In this document: positions 49,981 through 58,496 of the stretch, one piece after another
Position numbering within the stretch: the first letter of the stretch is position 1
How the letters are laid out: every line of letters begins with the position of its first letter
Assembly: GCF_035645195.1 (NCBI RefSeq)
Contig: NZ_DASQNA010000006.1
Coordinates: 1-64,000 of the forward strand
Source of the DNA: Paenibacillus sp.
GTDB taxonomy: Bacteria > Bacillota > Bacilli > Paenibacillales > YIM-B00363
Length of the DNA: 64,000 nucleotides
Reading direction: 5' to 3'
Notes under the pieces: generated by a model
Database searches by the model: none
Told to the model about the DNA's origin: nothing
The model's input: only the letters and a program-made list of their open reading frames with translations
Program-made: the position numbers and the translations under genes

Positions 49981-52900
49981 TTATTCCGTTGCGACCGACT
50001 GGTCCGCTTGCATCGTGACCGGCGAAATGCGGACGAAGTGAGCGTCGAGGTTTTCGAGCAGCTTCGCGACTTTCGCAGCGGCTTCCGCTTGGCCGGATTT
50101 CTCCAGCTCCTCGCGGTAGATGCCGAGCAGTTCGTTCAGGTCGGCGCGGCTCTTGTCGCCGAGCGCCGAGATGTTGACCTTCGCGCCCTTCGCGACGCGG
50201 CGCTTGATGGCCGCTTCGTCGAGGCCGAGTTCCGGCTGCAGGCGCTGGTAGATGACGCCGCCCGTCATACCGGCGCAAATCCATGGACCCGGATCGCCCA
50301 TGACGACGGCGCGGCCGTTCGTCATGTACTCGAACGCGAAGCCTTTCAGGTTCGCGCGGCCTGCCATGTTGCCGAGCTCGTCGCGGATCGGCCCTTCCAG
50401 CTCGCCGCCGAAGATGATGTCGGCGCCCGAGAGGCGGATGCAAGCGCGGGAGTCCGCGTTGCCCTGTACGATGAAGGTACCCTTCTGCGCGCCGTAGGCG
50501 AACGATTTGCCGACGGAACCGTTGATGAACGTCTTATGCTTGCTTGGCGCCTTCAAGATGGCGATCTTGCCGCCGAACGCCATTTTGCCTACGCCGTCTT
50601 CCGCGCCGCCGTGTACGGTGATGTCGACGCCGCGCGCGTTGAACGCGCCGAGGCCGTTACCCGGTACCGAGCCGTCCGTCAGCTCGATCGAGACGTTCGG
50701 AAGCTGGTCGTAGCTGCCGTCGAAACGGTCGCGAACGCGGTTCGACGAGAAGCGCGAGCCGACGATGCGCGTTTCGGCGCTGATTTTGCTCCAGCGGTGC
50801 TGGATCGGCGCTTCGAAGCTCAGCTTGCTCGGGTACATCGTCGCTTCCGCGCCGACGGCCGCGAGTACCGGCTCTGCCGAAACAGCCGCTTCTTGCGCGG
50901 ACTGCGAGATGAACTGGATCGGAGCCGGACGGAGCAATGCCGACAGGTCGATTTGCTCCAGCGCGTTCACCTGCTTCAGCAGGTCCGAACGGCCGACGAG
51001 ATCCTGTGCGTTCTTGAAGCCGAGCGCCGCGACGACTTCGCGGATTTCTTCGCCCATGCCCGAGAACAGGCGGACGAGCGCGTCGACCGCGTTGTCGTAT
51101 ACCCGCGGCACGAAGCGGCGAAGGCCTTTCTCTTCGGCTTCTTCCATCGAGTCGATCTGCGTCGCGATGCCGACGTGGCACGTATCCAAGTGGCAGCCGC
51201 GGCACGTCGTACAGCCGATCGCCTGCATCGAGATGGAACCGAAGCCGCAGCGGTTCGCGCCGAGGAGCATCATTTTCACGACGTCCGTGCCGGACTTGAG
51301 GCCGCCGTCGGACCACAGCTCGACGCGGTGGCGAAGGCCGGCTTCGATCAAGGCGACGTGCGCCAGCTTCGTGCCGATTTCCGTCGGGAGGCCGACGTGC
51401 TGCAGCGAGTGGACGCGCGCCGCGCCGGTGCCGCCGTCGAAGCCGGACAGCGTGATGACGTCCGCGCCCGCTTTGGCGACGCCGACCGCGATCGTGCCGA
51501 TGCCCGGAACGACCGGAACTTTGACGATGATTTTCGCTTGATGGTTGCTCGCTTCTTTCAGCTCGCTGATGATCTGCGCCAAGTCTTCGATCGAGTAAAT
51601 GTCATGGTTGTTCGAAGGCGAGATCAAGTCGGAACCGATCGTCGCGTTCCGCGCCGCGGCGATTTTCGCCGTAACCTTGGAGCCCGGCAGGTGACCGCCT
51701 TCGCCCGGCTTCGCGCCTTGACCGATCTTGATTTCAAGGAACGCTACCGCGTTCGCCAGCTCGACGTTGACGCCGAAGCGTCCCGAAGCGACCTGCGCGC
51801 CGCGCGTCCGCTTGTAGCGGCCGAGCATATCCTTGATTTCGCCGCCTTCGCCGTTCATCGTGACCATGTTGAGGCGTTCGCCGGCTTCCGCATACGCGCG
51901 GAACGCCGTTTCGTTCTGCGAACCGAACGACATGGACGAGATGAGCATCGGCAGCGAGTGATCGCCTACGCCGATGTTGACGTCCTTCGGATCGAGCGGC
52001 TTGCGGCCTTCCGACGCAGCCTTATCGAAATCGAAACCGGCTACGTGGCGGATGCTGATTGGATTTTTCTGCTCTTCCTCTTGCAGCTTCGCGCGGTAGT
52101 CCGCGTACGGAGCCGCGCCCGAAGCTGCGTCGCCGAGAGCTTTCCACATCCGCTGGAAGAAGCGGAAGTTTTTGCCCGGCTTCGCCTTCGGATTGTTATT
52201 GTAGTCCTCGTAGCGAGCAGCCGCGTCCTGCTCGAGCTTCGCGAAGCCCGTGCCGGCCGTGTCGCTGCCAAGGTAGTTGACGATATCGAGCACTTCCGCG
52301 ACCTCCGGCTGGAGACCGATGGAAGAGAAGAAACGCGTGTATCCGCGAAGCTCGTGCGTACCGATCGTCGAGATGACTTTCTCGAGACCTTTCTGCAGGG
52401 CCACGAACACCTTCTGCGCCGCAGGCGCGCCTTCTTTGGCCGACGCCGTCGCGAAGAGGGCGTACGGCGAAATCAGATCCGCGCCGAGGCCGCAGGCGAC
52501 CGCGATGTCATGCAGGTTCCGCACGGATGCGGAGCGGAGCACGATGGCCGTTTGGCGGCGGAGGTTGTCGCCTTGGCCGAGCTTCACGCTCTTCAGCGCG
52601 ATGTCGACGCGGGAAACCGCAAGGTGCGAGTCGACCCACAGGCGGTCGTTGCTGTTCGCTTCCGAGTCGTCGAGCACGAGCAAGCTCGCGCCGCCGCGAA
52701 CGGCTGCGATCGCGTCTTCGGCCAGCTTATCGAGCGCGGCTTTCAGCGATTCGCCGCGGCCGAACGTGAGCGACAGCGTCGCGACGGAGCCGGACTTCGA
52801 TTGCTCGAAGGCGGAGATGATTTGCTCGAGCGACGGTTGACCGATCGCTTGCAAGCTGCCTACGCCGTTGGAGCCTTCCAATACGAGCGGAGCCGGCAGT

Positions 52901-54522
52901 TCGATGCGGAGACGGCCGTCCAGCTCGCCGTAAATCGTCGGACGAGGGCCGAGCACGACGCGCGTGGAGAAGTGCTCCTGTTCGCGGTCGCGGTCGATCG
53001 CCGGGTTCGTGACGACGGCGACGCTCTCCTTAATATAGTCGGCGATGTTCTGGCGTTCCCAGTTGAGCGCCGCGAGCGGGCCGTCATGGCCGAGCGAGCG
53101 GATCGGCTCCGCGCCGGTTTCCGACATCGACTCGATCATTTGAATGCCTTCGCGATCCCAGCCCGCCGCCGAGTACAGCGCGTCCGTCACGACGACGTCG
53201 GCGTTCGGCTCGGCTTCCGGGAATTGGTTGTCGTAGAACAGCTGCTTGCGCAGACCGTTGAACTCGACGCGCTTCTTCGCGCGTTCGAGCACGATCGTTT
53301 GCAGCTCTTCGTACGGGATGACTTGCACATGCTCGCCGCGCGTCAGCACGACGCCGATTTTTTCGCCTGGGGCGATCGGTTTCGGATCGGCCACCATTTC
53401 GCCGACCGTGATGACGCCTTGCTCGGACGAGAAGTAGAGCGACGTTTCGCTTTCGACCATCCACAGCGGGCGGAGGCCGAGCGCGTCAACGCTGAATACG
53501 CACTCGTTGCCGTAGCGCGATACGATCGCTGCCGGACCTTGCGCGTAATGTCCCCAAATTTGGCGATAATACACGTAGAGGTCTTGCAGCTCCGGACGGA
53601 AGCCCTTCATTTCGTTGTGAATCGGTGGGAATACGAGCTCCATTGCTTCGAAATGCGAAAAACCGTGACGGTGGATGAACGTTTCGATCGTCCGGTTCAT
53701 ATCCTGCGAGTCGGAGCCGCCGTCGACGAGCGGAACGCCGATCATTTCGGCTTCGTAGCGCATCTTTTTGATCGTGTTGATTTCGCCGTTGTGGCCGAGC
53801 AGCGAGAACGGCTGTACGCGGAAGAAGCTCGACAGCGTGTTCGTCGAATAGCGGTTATGGCCGATCGTCACTTGCGCGGCGAACAACGGGTCTTGCGTAT
53901 CTTTGAAGTATTTCGGCAAAATGCTCGCGGAGCCCATCACCTTGTAAGCGGCGGTTACGTTGCTCAGCGACGCTACATGCACGTTGTATTTGCTTTCGAT
54001 GTCGACATGCAGCTCGAACAGATGGTCGGCGACATTGACGACTTCCTTCTCCGTGAGCGCCGCGACTTGCCAGAACGTCGGCTCGTCGTTGCGGCCGTTC
54101 GGGCCGAGGACGGAGCTGTTCGTTTGGTTTTCTTGCTCGAGCACGATCTTCACGCCGTACTGCGCGAACAGCTCGCGGATGCCCGCTTGCATGTCTGCGA
54201 CGGAGATGTCGAGTTTGCGCGGCACGAAAATGTGCGCGATCGAGAAACGGTCGTCGAACGCCAGCTGACCGTCAAGGCCTGCTTGTTCGAGCTTGCTTTG
54301 CCACAGAGCGCGCGGGATGTCGGTCAGAATGCCGCAGCCGTCGCCTTCTCCGTCGATAAAGCCGGAGCGGTGCTCCATTTTTACGAGGGCGTCGATCGTC
54401 TTTTGGATATTATCGCGGGACGGATGTCCGTTCTTCTCGATAATGCAAATGACGCCGCAGCTGTCGTGCTCTTCGAGCAGCAGCTGTTGGAACAAACCTT
54501 CATTCTTCATTGCTTGATTCAT
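49981..54522 (-). CDS. gltB: Glutamate synthase large subunit (GltB-type)
   Basis: 1513 aa. Domain order: class II glutamine amidotransferase with catalytic Cys22 after a short propeptide (EEHDSCGVICIIEKNG), central domain, FMN-binding synthase domain with the 3Fe-4S motif CTTCRGCHLDTCHVGIATQ (C-x5-C-x4-C), and the C-terminal GXGXG beta-helix. It transfers glutamine amide nitrogen to 2-oxoglutarate. Several signatures deviate from canonical GltB (GDGCGIL for GDGAGIL), and no gltD lies nearby, so it may be a paralogue. The ATG at 54522 is the assumed start; AGGAGGTGAG lies 22-26 nt upstream, with a palindrome between. An in-frame GTG at 54549 is too close to it. Confidence 0.9.
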   Translation of the reverse strand: MNQAMKNEGLFQQLLLEEHDSCGVICIIEKNGHPSRDNIQKTIDALVKMEHRSGFIDGEGDGCGILTDIPRALWQSKLEQAGLDGQLAFDDRFSIAHIFVPRKLDISVADMQAGIRELFAQYGVKIVLEQENQTNSSVLGPNGRNDEPTFWQVAALTEKEVVNVADHLFELHVDIESKYNVHVASLSNVTAAYKVMGSASILPKYFKDTQDPLFAAQVTIGHNRYSTNTLSSFFRVQPFSLLGHNGEINTIKKMRYEAEMIGVPLVDGGSDSQDMNRTIETFIHRHGFSHFEAMELVFPPIHNEMKGFRPELQDLYVYYRQIWGHYAQGPAAIVSRYGNECVFSVDALGLRPLWMVESETSLYFSSEQGVITVGEMVADPKPIAPGEKIGVVLTRGEHVQVIPYEELQTIVLERAKKRVEFNGLRKQLFYDNQFPEAEPNADVVVTDALYSAAGWDREGIQMIESMSETGAEPIRSLGHDGPLAALNWERQNIADYIKESVAVVTNPAIDRDREQEHFSTRVVLGPRPTIYGELDGRLRIELPAPLVLEGSNGVGSLQAIGQPSLEQIISAFEQSKSGSVATLSLTFGRGESLKAALDKLAEDAIAAVRGGASLLVLDDSEANSNDRLWVDSHLAVSRVDIALKSVKLGQGDNLRRQTAIVLRSASVRNLHDIAVACGLGADLISPYALFATASAKEGAPAAQKVFVALQKGLEKVISTIGTHELRGYTRFFSSIGLQPEVAEVLDIVNYLGSDTAGTGFAKLEQDAAARYEDYNNNPKAKPGKNFRFFQRMWKALGDAASGAAPYADYRAKLQEEEQKNPISIRHVAGFDFDKAASEGRKPLDPKDVNIGVGDHSLPMLISSMSFGSQNETAFRAYAEAGERLNMVTMNGEGGEIKDMLGRYKRTRGAQVASGRFGVNVELANAVAFLEIKIGQGAKPGEGGHLPGSKVTAKIAAARNATIGSDLISPSNNHDIYSIEDLAQIISELKEASNHQAKIIVKVPVVPGIGTIAVGVAKAGADVITLSGFDGGTGAARVHSLQHVGLPTEIGTKLAHVALIEAGLRHRVELWSDGGLKSGTDVVKMMLLGANRCGFGSISMQAIGCTTCRGCHLDTCHVGIATQIDSMEEAEEKGLRRFVPRVYDNAVDALVRLFSGMGEEIREVVAALGFKNAQDLVGRSDLLKQVNALEQIDLSALLRPAPIQFISQSAQEAAVSAEPVLAAVGAEATMYPSKLSFEAPIQHRWSKISAETRIVGSRFSSNRVRDRFDGSYDQLPNVSIELTDGSVPGNGLGAFNARGVDITVHGGAEDGVGKMAFGGKIAILKAPSKHKTFINGSVGKSFAYGAQKGTFIVQGNADSRACIRLSGADIIFGGELEGPIRDELGNMAGRANLKGFAFEYMTNGRAVVMGDPGPWICAGMTGGVIYQRLQPELGLDEAAIKRRVAKGAKVNISALGDKSRADLNELLGIYREELEKSGQAEAAAKVAKLLENLDAHFVRISPVTMQADQSVATE

Positions 54523-54528
54523 GCGTTC

Positions 54529-54544
54529 GGTCAGAATTCTGACC
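54529..54544 (-). promoter_or_regulatory. 16-bp palindrome between ribosome binding site and gltB start
   Basis: GGTCAGAATTCTGACC is a perfect palindrome lying between AGGAGGTGAG and the ATG. If folded as a 6-bp hairpin with an AATT loop, the effective spacing shrinks from about 26 to 10 nt. Confidence 0.55.
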
Positions 54545-54573
54545 CTCACCTCCTATGAGTATGGGTTCGGGTA

Positions 54574-54811
54574 TGCATAAATATGCAAACGCGCTGAATA
54601 TCAGCGCTGGTCCTTCGCGGCAAAGGTAGACAACGGAGCGGGGCGATTGCCAGAAACGGAATACGAGGCGTATGGCAACATCGCGAAGGAACCCGCGAAA
54701 AATGAAGGAAAAACGCGCCACCGCCGGAGAGTAAAAGTAGATATAGAATAACACGAATTTAACATGGCGACAATAAAGAAAAGGATGTCAAACGGGTTGT
54801 AAGCGTTTTTT
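54574..54811 (-). promoter_or_regulatory. gltB leader and promoter region
   Basis: Minus strand: -35 TTGTCG (54773-54768), 17 bp, -10 TATTCT (54750-54745), giving a leader of about 215 nt. The leader contains GCGCTGA-ATA-TCAGCGC (54591-54607) and TGCATA-TT-TATGCA (54574-54587) hairpins. A cre-like site TGTAAGCGTTTTTT (54798-54811, 12 of 14 consensus positions) lies upstream of the promoter. The rest of the 54550-54949 gap is AT-rich with no gene. Confidence 0.45.
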
Positions 54812-54949
54812 TAATGTATAAAAATATTTATAGCGGTGAATAATCATATTTTTTAACCGATGGTCTTTTCTTTTGGCCTAGAAGCGGCCTCTACTCTTGA
54901 TTTATATCATTAAAAGAGCAATATTTCACCATGTAGATTCAGACAATTT

Positions 54950-54982
54950 CGCCCCGGCGACGGTGAAACGTCGTCCGGGGCG
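54950..54982 (-). terminator. Terminator after hemL
   Basis: CGCCCCGG-C-GACG / CGTC-GT-CCGGGGCG stem with a 6-nt loop. On the minus strand it is followed by AAATTG, so the T-run is weak. Confidence 0.7.
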
Positions 54983-54991
54983 AATGTATGA

Positions 54992-56308
54992 TTATGAAAG
55001 TTTTGCGAATACGCGGCCGGCGGCGGCGATCGTCGCCTCGACGTCTTCTTCGGTATGGGCGGTCGTCAGGAACCAAGCTTCGTATTTCGACGGCGCGAGC
55101 AGGACGCCTTCGTCGAGCATACCTTTGAAGAACCGGCCGAACGCTTCGCCGTCCGTGTCCTGCGCCTCGTCGTAGTTCGTGACCGGGTGGCTGCAGAAGT
55201 GCGTAGAGAACGCGCCGCGCACTCGATTGATCGTGAGCGGCACGCGGTGCGACGCCGCGGCTTGCGCGAGGCCGTCGGTCAGCCTGCGCGCGAGGGCGTC
55301 GAGCCGCTCGTACGTGCCGGGGCGGCGCAGCTCGGCGACGCAGGCGAAGCCCGCGGCCACGCTGAGCGGGTTGCCGGCGTGCGTGCCCGCTTGGTATGCC
55401 GGGCCGAGCGGCGCGACCTGCTCCATGATGTCCGCGCGGCCGCCGTAGGCGCCGATCGGCAGGCCGCCGCCGATGATTTTGCCGAGCGCGGTCAGGTCCG
55501 GCGCGATCGCGGCGACTTCTTGCGCGTTGGCGCCTTCGAGGAAGGTGGACGCGGCGCCCCAATGGAAGCGGAACGCGCTGATCACCTCGTCGTAAATGAC
55601 GAGCGCGCCCGCTTCGTGCGCCAGCTTGCACAACCCTTCGAGGAAGCCGGGCTTCGGCTGCACGATGCCGAAGTTGCCGACGATCGGCTCGACAAGCACG
55701 GCGGCGGTTTCGGCGCCCCAGCGCTCTAACGCTTGCTTGAGCCCGTCGAGGTCGTTGAACGGCACCGTGATCACCTGCTCGGCGACGCCCTGCGGCACGC
55801 CGGCGCTGTCCGGCACGCCGAGCGTCGACGGGCCGGAGCCGGCCGCGACGAGCACGAGGTCGGAATGACCGTGGTAGCAGCCGGCGAATTTGATGATTTT
55901 CGTCCGGCCGGTGAAGGCGCGCGCGACGCGGATCGTCGTCATGACCGCCTCGGTGCCGGAGTTCGTAAAGCGCACTTTATCTAATGAAGGAATAGCTTCT
56001 TTCAGCAGCTTCGAAAACTCGATTTCGAGCTCGGTCGGCGTGCCGTACAAGGTGCCGGCTTCGGCGGCGCGGCGGATGGCTTCGGTGACGGCCGGGTGCG
56101 CGTGGCCGAGGATGATCGGGCCGTACGCCGCTAGGTAGTCGATGTAGCGGTTGCCGTCGGCGTCCCAGAAGTGGGCGCCTTGGCCGCGCTTCATGAACAC
56201 GGGGGCGCCGCCGCCGACGGCTTTGAACGAGCGCGACGGGCTGTTGACGCCGCCGACGATATGCTTGAGCGCTTCTTGGTAGAGAGCTTCGGAGTTGGTA
56301 CGGTTCAT
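54992..56308 (-). CDS. hemL: Glutamate-1-semialdehyde 2,1-aminomutase
   Basis: 438 aa, fold-type I PLP enzyme converting glutamate-1-semialdehyde to 5-aminolevulinate for haem synthesis. Motifs: [60 protein letters not shown] and the PLP lysine Lys277 in [15 protein letters not shown]. It is not in a hem cluster. In B. subtilis the second copy, gsaB, lies close to bcp (ygaF), and bcp is 5 kb away here, so this is probably the GsaB paralogue. AAAGGTGTG lies 9 nt before the ATG. Confidence 0.96.
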   Translation of the reverse strand: MNRTNSEALYQEALKHIVGGVNSPSRSFKAVGGGAPVFMKRGQGAHFWDADGNRYIDYLAAYGPIILGHAHPAVTEAIRRAAEAGTLYGTPTELEIEFSKLLKEAIPSLDKVRFTNSGTEAVMTTIRVARAFTGRTKIIKFAGCYHGHSDLVLVAAGSGPSTLGVPDSAGVPQGVAEQVITVPFNDLDGLKQALERWGAETAAVLVEPIVGNFGIVQPKPGFLEGLCKLAHEAGALVIYDEVISAFRFHWGAASTFLEGANAQEVAAIAPDLTALGKIIGGGLPIGAYGGRADIMEQVAPLGPAYQAGTHAGNPLSVAAGFACVAELRRPGTYERLDALARRLTDGLAQAAASHRVPLTINRVRGAFSTHFCSHPVTNYDEAQDTDGEAFGRFFKGMLDEGVLLAPSKYEAWFLTTAHTEEDVEATIAAAGRVFAKLS

Positions 56309-56364
56309 CGGTGAAACACACCTTTCGGTTTATGTATGGCGGCCTCCCCTTCGGCCGGGGGTTG

Positions 56365-56715
56365 GGCCGAATGGTGGGGCGGATAAGGGACAAGTGTTCG
56401 TTACGGCCGGCGATGGCGGTCCGCGGCGGGCGAATAAGGGACAAATGTTCGTTAGAGCCGGCAATGACGGTCCGCGGTGGGCAAATAAGAGACAAATGTT
56501 CGTTAGAGCCGGCAATGACGGTCCGCGGCAGGCGAATAAGTGACAAATGTTCGTTAGAGCCGGCAATGACGGTCCGCGGCGGGCGAATAAGGGACAAATG
56601 TTCGTTAGAGCCGGCGATGGCGGTCCGCGGTGGGCAAATAAGAGACAAATGTTCGTTAGAGCTCGCGTTTACGGTCCGCGGCGGGCTAATAAGGGACAAA
56701 TGTTCGTTAGAGCTT
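56365..56715 (+). repeat. Tandem array A, 51-bp period, 7 copies
   Basis: The core GACAAATGTTCGTTAGAGCC recurs with its ACA at 56390, 56441, 56492, 56543, 56594, 56645 and 56696, exactly 51 bp apart. The rest of the unit (GGCAATGACGGTCCGCGG, then GGGCGAATAAG) is also conserved, at about 85-95% between neighbours. The first copy is diverged upstream. No gene is supported here. Confidence 0.95.
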
Positions 56716-56734
56716 GCCCTGTGATCCCGCGGTC

Positions 56735-57165
56735 TCGGTCCGCCGAGGGCGAATAGCCGCAAAACTGCGGCTAAAGGCCGCGCGCCCGGTCCGCCGAGGG
56801 CGAATAGCCGCAAAACTGCGGCTAAAGGCCCCGCGCCCGGCCCGCCGAAGGCAAATAGCCGCAAAACTGCGGCTAAAGGCCGCGCGCCCGGCCCGCCGAA
56901 GGCGTATAGCCGCAAAACTGCGGCTAAAAGCCGCGCGCCGGGCCCGCCGAAGGCGTATAGCCGCAAAACTGCGGCTAAAGACCGCGAGCCCGGCCCGTCG
57001 GGGGTGAATAGCCGCAAAACTGAGGCTAAAGACCGCGAACCCGGCCCGCCAGGGGCGAAAAGCCGCAAAACTGCGGCTAAAGGCCGCGCGCCCGACCCGC
57101 CGGGGGCGAATAGCCGCAAAACTGCGGCTAAGGGGCGCGCGGCCTCGGCCCGCCGCCGGCGAACA
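56735..57165 (+). repeat. Tandem array B, 51-bp period, 8 full copies plus a partial one
   Basis: Units begin at 56751, 56802, 56853, 56904, 56955, 57006, 57057 and 57108, exactly 51 bp apart, with a decayed ninth at 57161. Each contains the hairpin TAGCCGCA-AAAC-TGCGGCTA (8-bp stem, 4-nt loop; one copy has TGAGG, another AAGCCGC) and a GC-rich part with GCCCGGCCCGCCGAAGG. The two arrays fill most of the 952-bp gap between the LCP gene and hemL. No gene is supported. Confidence 0.95.
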
Positions 57166-57172
57166 AGCGCAA

Positions 57173-57212
57173 AGGCACATAACCGCAGCGCTCCCGCGCT
57201 CGTTATGTGCCT
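57173..57212 (-). terminator. Terminator after the LCP gene
   Basis: AGGCACATAAC / GTTATGTGCCT 11-bp stem with an inner GCGCT/AGCGC-type helix. On the minus strand TTTGCGC follows. Confidence 0.7.
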
Positions 57213-57260
57213 CTGCCGCAGCCGCAGCCACGGTTGCAGCCGTCGCCGCAGCCCGCTGCG

Positions 57261-58295
57261 TTAGCCGTCGCTGCCAGCGCCGGGCTCGTTCCCGAGCGCG
57301 GCGTCGTTCGGATTGACCGCCGGCTCCTCCGCGGGCGCCGGGGCTTCCGCGAACTTCTCCTCGATGAACTCCTTCAGGTCGTCCGCGTCCACCGTCAGCA
57401 CCGAAGCGCCGCCGACAGAGGTTTCCCGCAGCAGCTCGGGCGGCGGAAGCTGTACGCCGACCACCTCGTTCGCCTTCGCTTCGAAGCCGAGAGCGCCGAG
57501 CTTCAGCATCTCGGTCACGGTCAAGTTCGACTCGATGTACGGGTCGATCGCCGCCAAAATTTGCGGCAGCCGAATGAGCGACGTCGACGTCTGCAGCTTC
57601 TGCGCGACGGCCGTCATGAACTTGCGCTGCCGCTCGGTGCGCGAGAAATCGCTGAGCGCGTCGTGCCGGAACCGGACGTACTGCAGTGCCGTGCGGCCGT
57701 CCATATGCTGCAGGCCTTCCTTCAGGTTGATGTCGTATTCCGGCCCGTCCGCCTTCGTCGTGTACTTCATATCCTTCTCGACGTAAAACTCGATGCCGCC
57801 GATTTCGTCGATCAAATGGATAAAGCCCTCGAAGTCGGTGTATACGTAATACTGGATATCGAGGCCGGTCAGTTCGCCGACCGTGCGCATCGCGAGGTTC
57901 GGGCCGCCCAGCACGAGCGCCGAATTGACGCGATCCGAGCCGTGACCCGGAATGCGCACGTACGTATCCCGCAGCAGCGAGAACAAATGCGCCTTCTTCG
58001 TGACCGGATCGAGCGAGGCGATCATGATCGTGTCCGAACGCGGCACCTGGTTTTTCGCGAGGCCGCGCGAGTCCCCGCCGAGCAGCAGGATGTTCACCCG
58101 CTCGGTGCCTTCCCACTTGGGAGGGACGTAGGCGACCTCCTGAGGCTTCACGGTGCCCGGCTGCGGGTTAAACTGCTTGAAACGAGAATCATCTTCGTTC
58201 TCATTGAAAAAATCGTACAAAGAATATCCATAATAGCCAACGACGCCCAGCGCCAATACGCCGATCGTCAATACGGCGGTTCGCAGCCATTTCAT
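57261..58295 (-). CDS. LCP (LytR-CpsA-Psr) family cell-wall polymer ligase
   Basis: 344 aa. Short cytoplasmic N-terminus, one membrane segment (about 7-27), and an extracellular LCP domain with NILLLGGDSRG, VPRSDTIMIASLDP (conserved Arg/Asp for pyrophosphate binding), SLLRDTYVRIPGHGSDRVNS and ALQYVRFRHDALSDFSRTERQR. These enzymes attach teichoic acids or other glycopolymers to peptidoglycan. The C-terminal tail is acidic and Pro/Ala-rich. GGAGGAAAAG precedes the ATG. Divergent from the ABC exporter operon. Confidence 0.93.
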   Translation of the reverse strand: MKWLRTAVLTIGVLALGVVGYYGYSLYDFFNENEDDSRFKQFNPQPGTVKPQEVAYVPPKWEGTERVNILLLGGDSRGLAKNQVPRSDTIMIASLDPVTKKAHLFSLLRDTYVRIPGHGSDRVNSALVLGGPNLAMRTVGELTGLDIQYYVYTDFEGFIHLIDEIGGIEFYVEKDMKYTTKADGPEYDINLKEGLQHMDGRTALQYVRFRHDALSDFSRTERQRKFMTAVAQKLQTSTSLIRLPQILAAIDPYIESNLTVTEMLKLGALGFEAKANEVVGVQLPPPELLRETSVGGASVLTVDADDLKEFIEEKFAEAPAPAEEPAVNPNDAALGNEPGAGSDG

Positions 58296-58345
58296 GTTCG
58301 CTTTTCCTCCGTCAGGGGTAGTGGTATCATTATCATCAAGTTCCG

Positions 58346-58364
58346 GGCGCTTTAAGCGCCTTTT
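58346..58364 (+). terminator. Terminator-like palindrome in a divergent intergenic region
   Basis: GGCGCTT-T-AAGCGCC followed by TTTT, oriented towards the ABC operon at 58497. There is no plus-strand gene upstream within 15 kb in this direction other than across opposing genes, so it may be a leader attenuator or block antisense transcription. Confidence 0.4.
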
Positions 58365-58496
58365 CCGCGTGCGCCTTAATAAAAAATAAACGACGGCGTC
58401 ATAGCGGAAGTTGCAAGCCTTAAAGTATTATAGCGGTAAAATGTTAACCGCATCAAGGAAAGCGATGGAACGAACCGGATAAGGAGAGATCGGACG

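Noticed and set aside
49975-54558. Fully open 1527-codon frame antisense to gltB
   Set aside because: It mirrors the gltB gene, has Arg/Asp/Val-rich sequence without any domain and no ribosome binding site. In this GC-rich genome TTA, CTA and TCA codons are rare, so the antisense frame stays open by codon bias.
56365-57165. CRISPR array
   Set aside because: The units are head-to-tail repeats conserved along nearly their full length, without unique spacers of constant size, and there are no cas genes.
55977-58116. Repetitive frames of 380 and 469 codons over the 51-bp arrays, and similar ones on the plus strand
   Set aside because: A 51-bp unit without stops gives periodic 17-residue frames on both strands in several registers. 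No ribosome binding sites, and the frames run into hemL and LCP genes out of frame.
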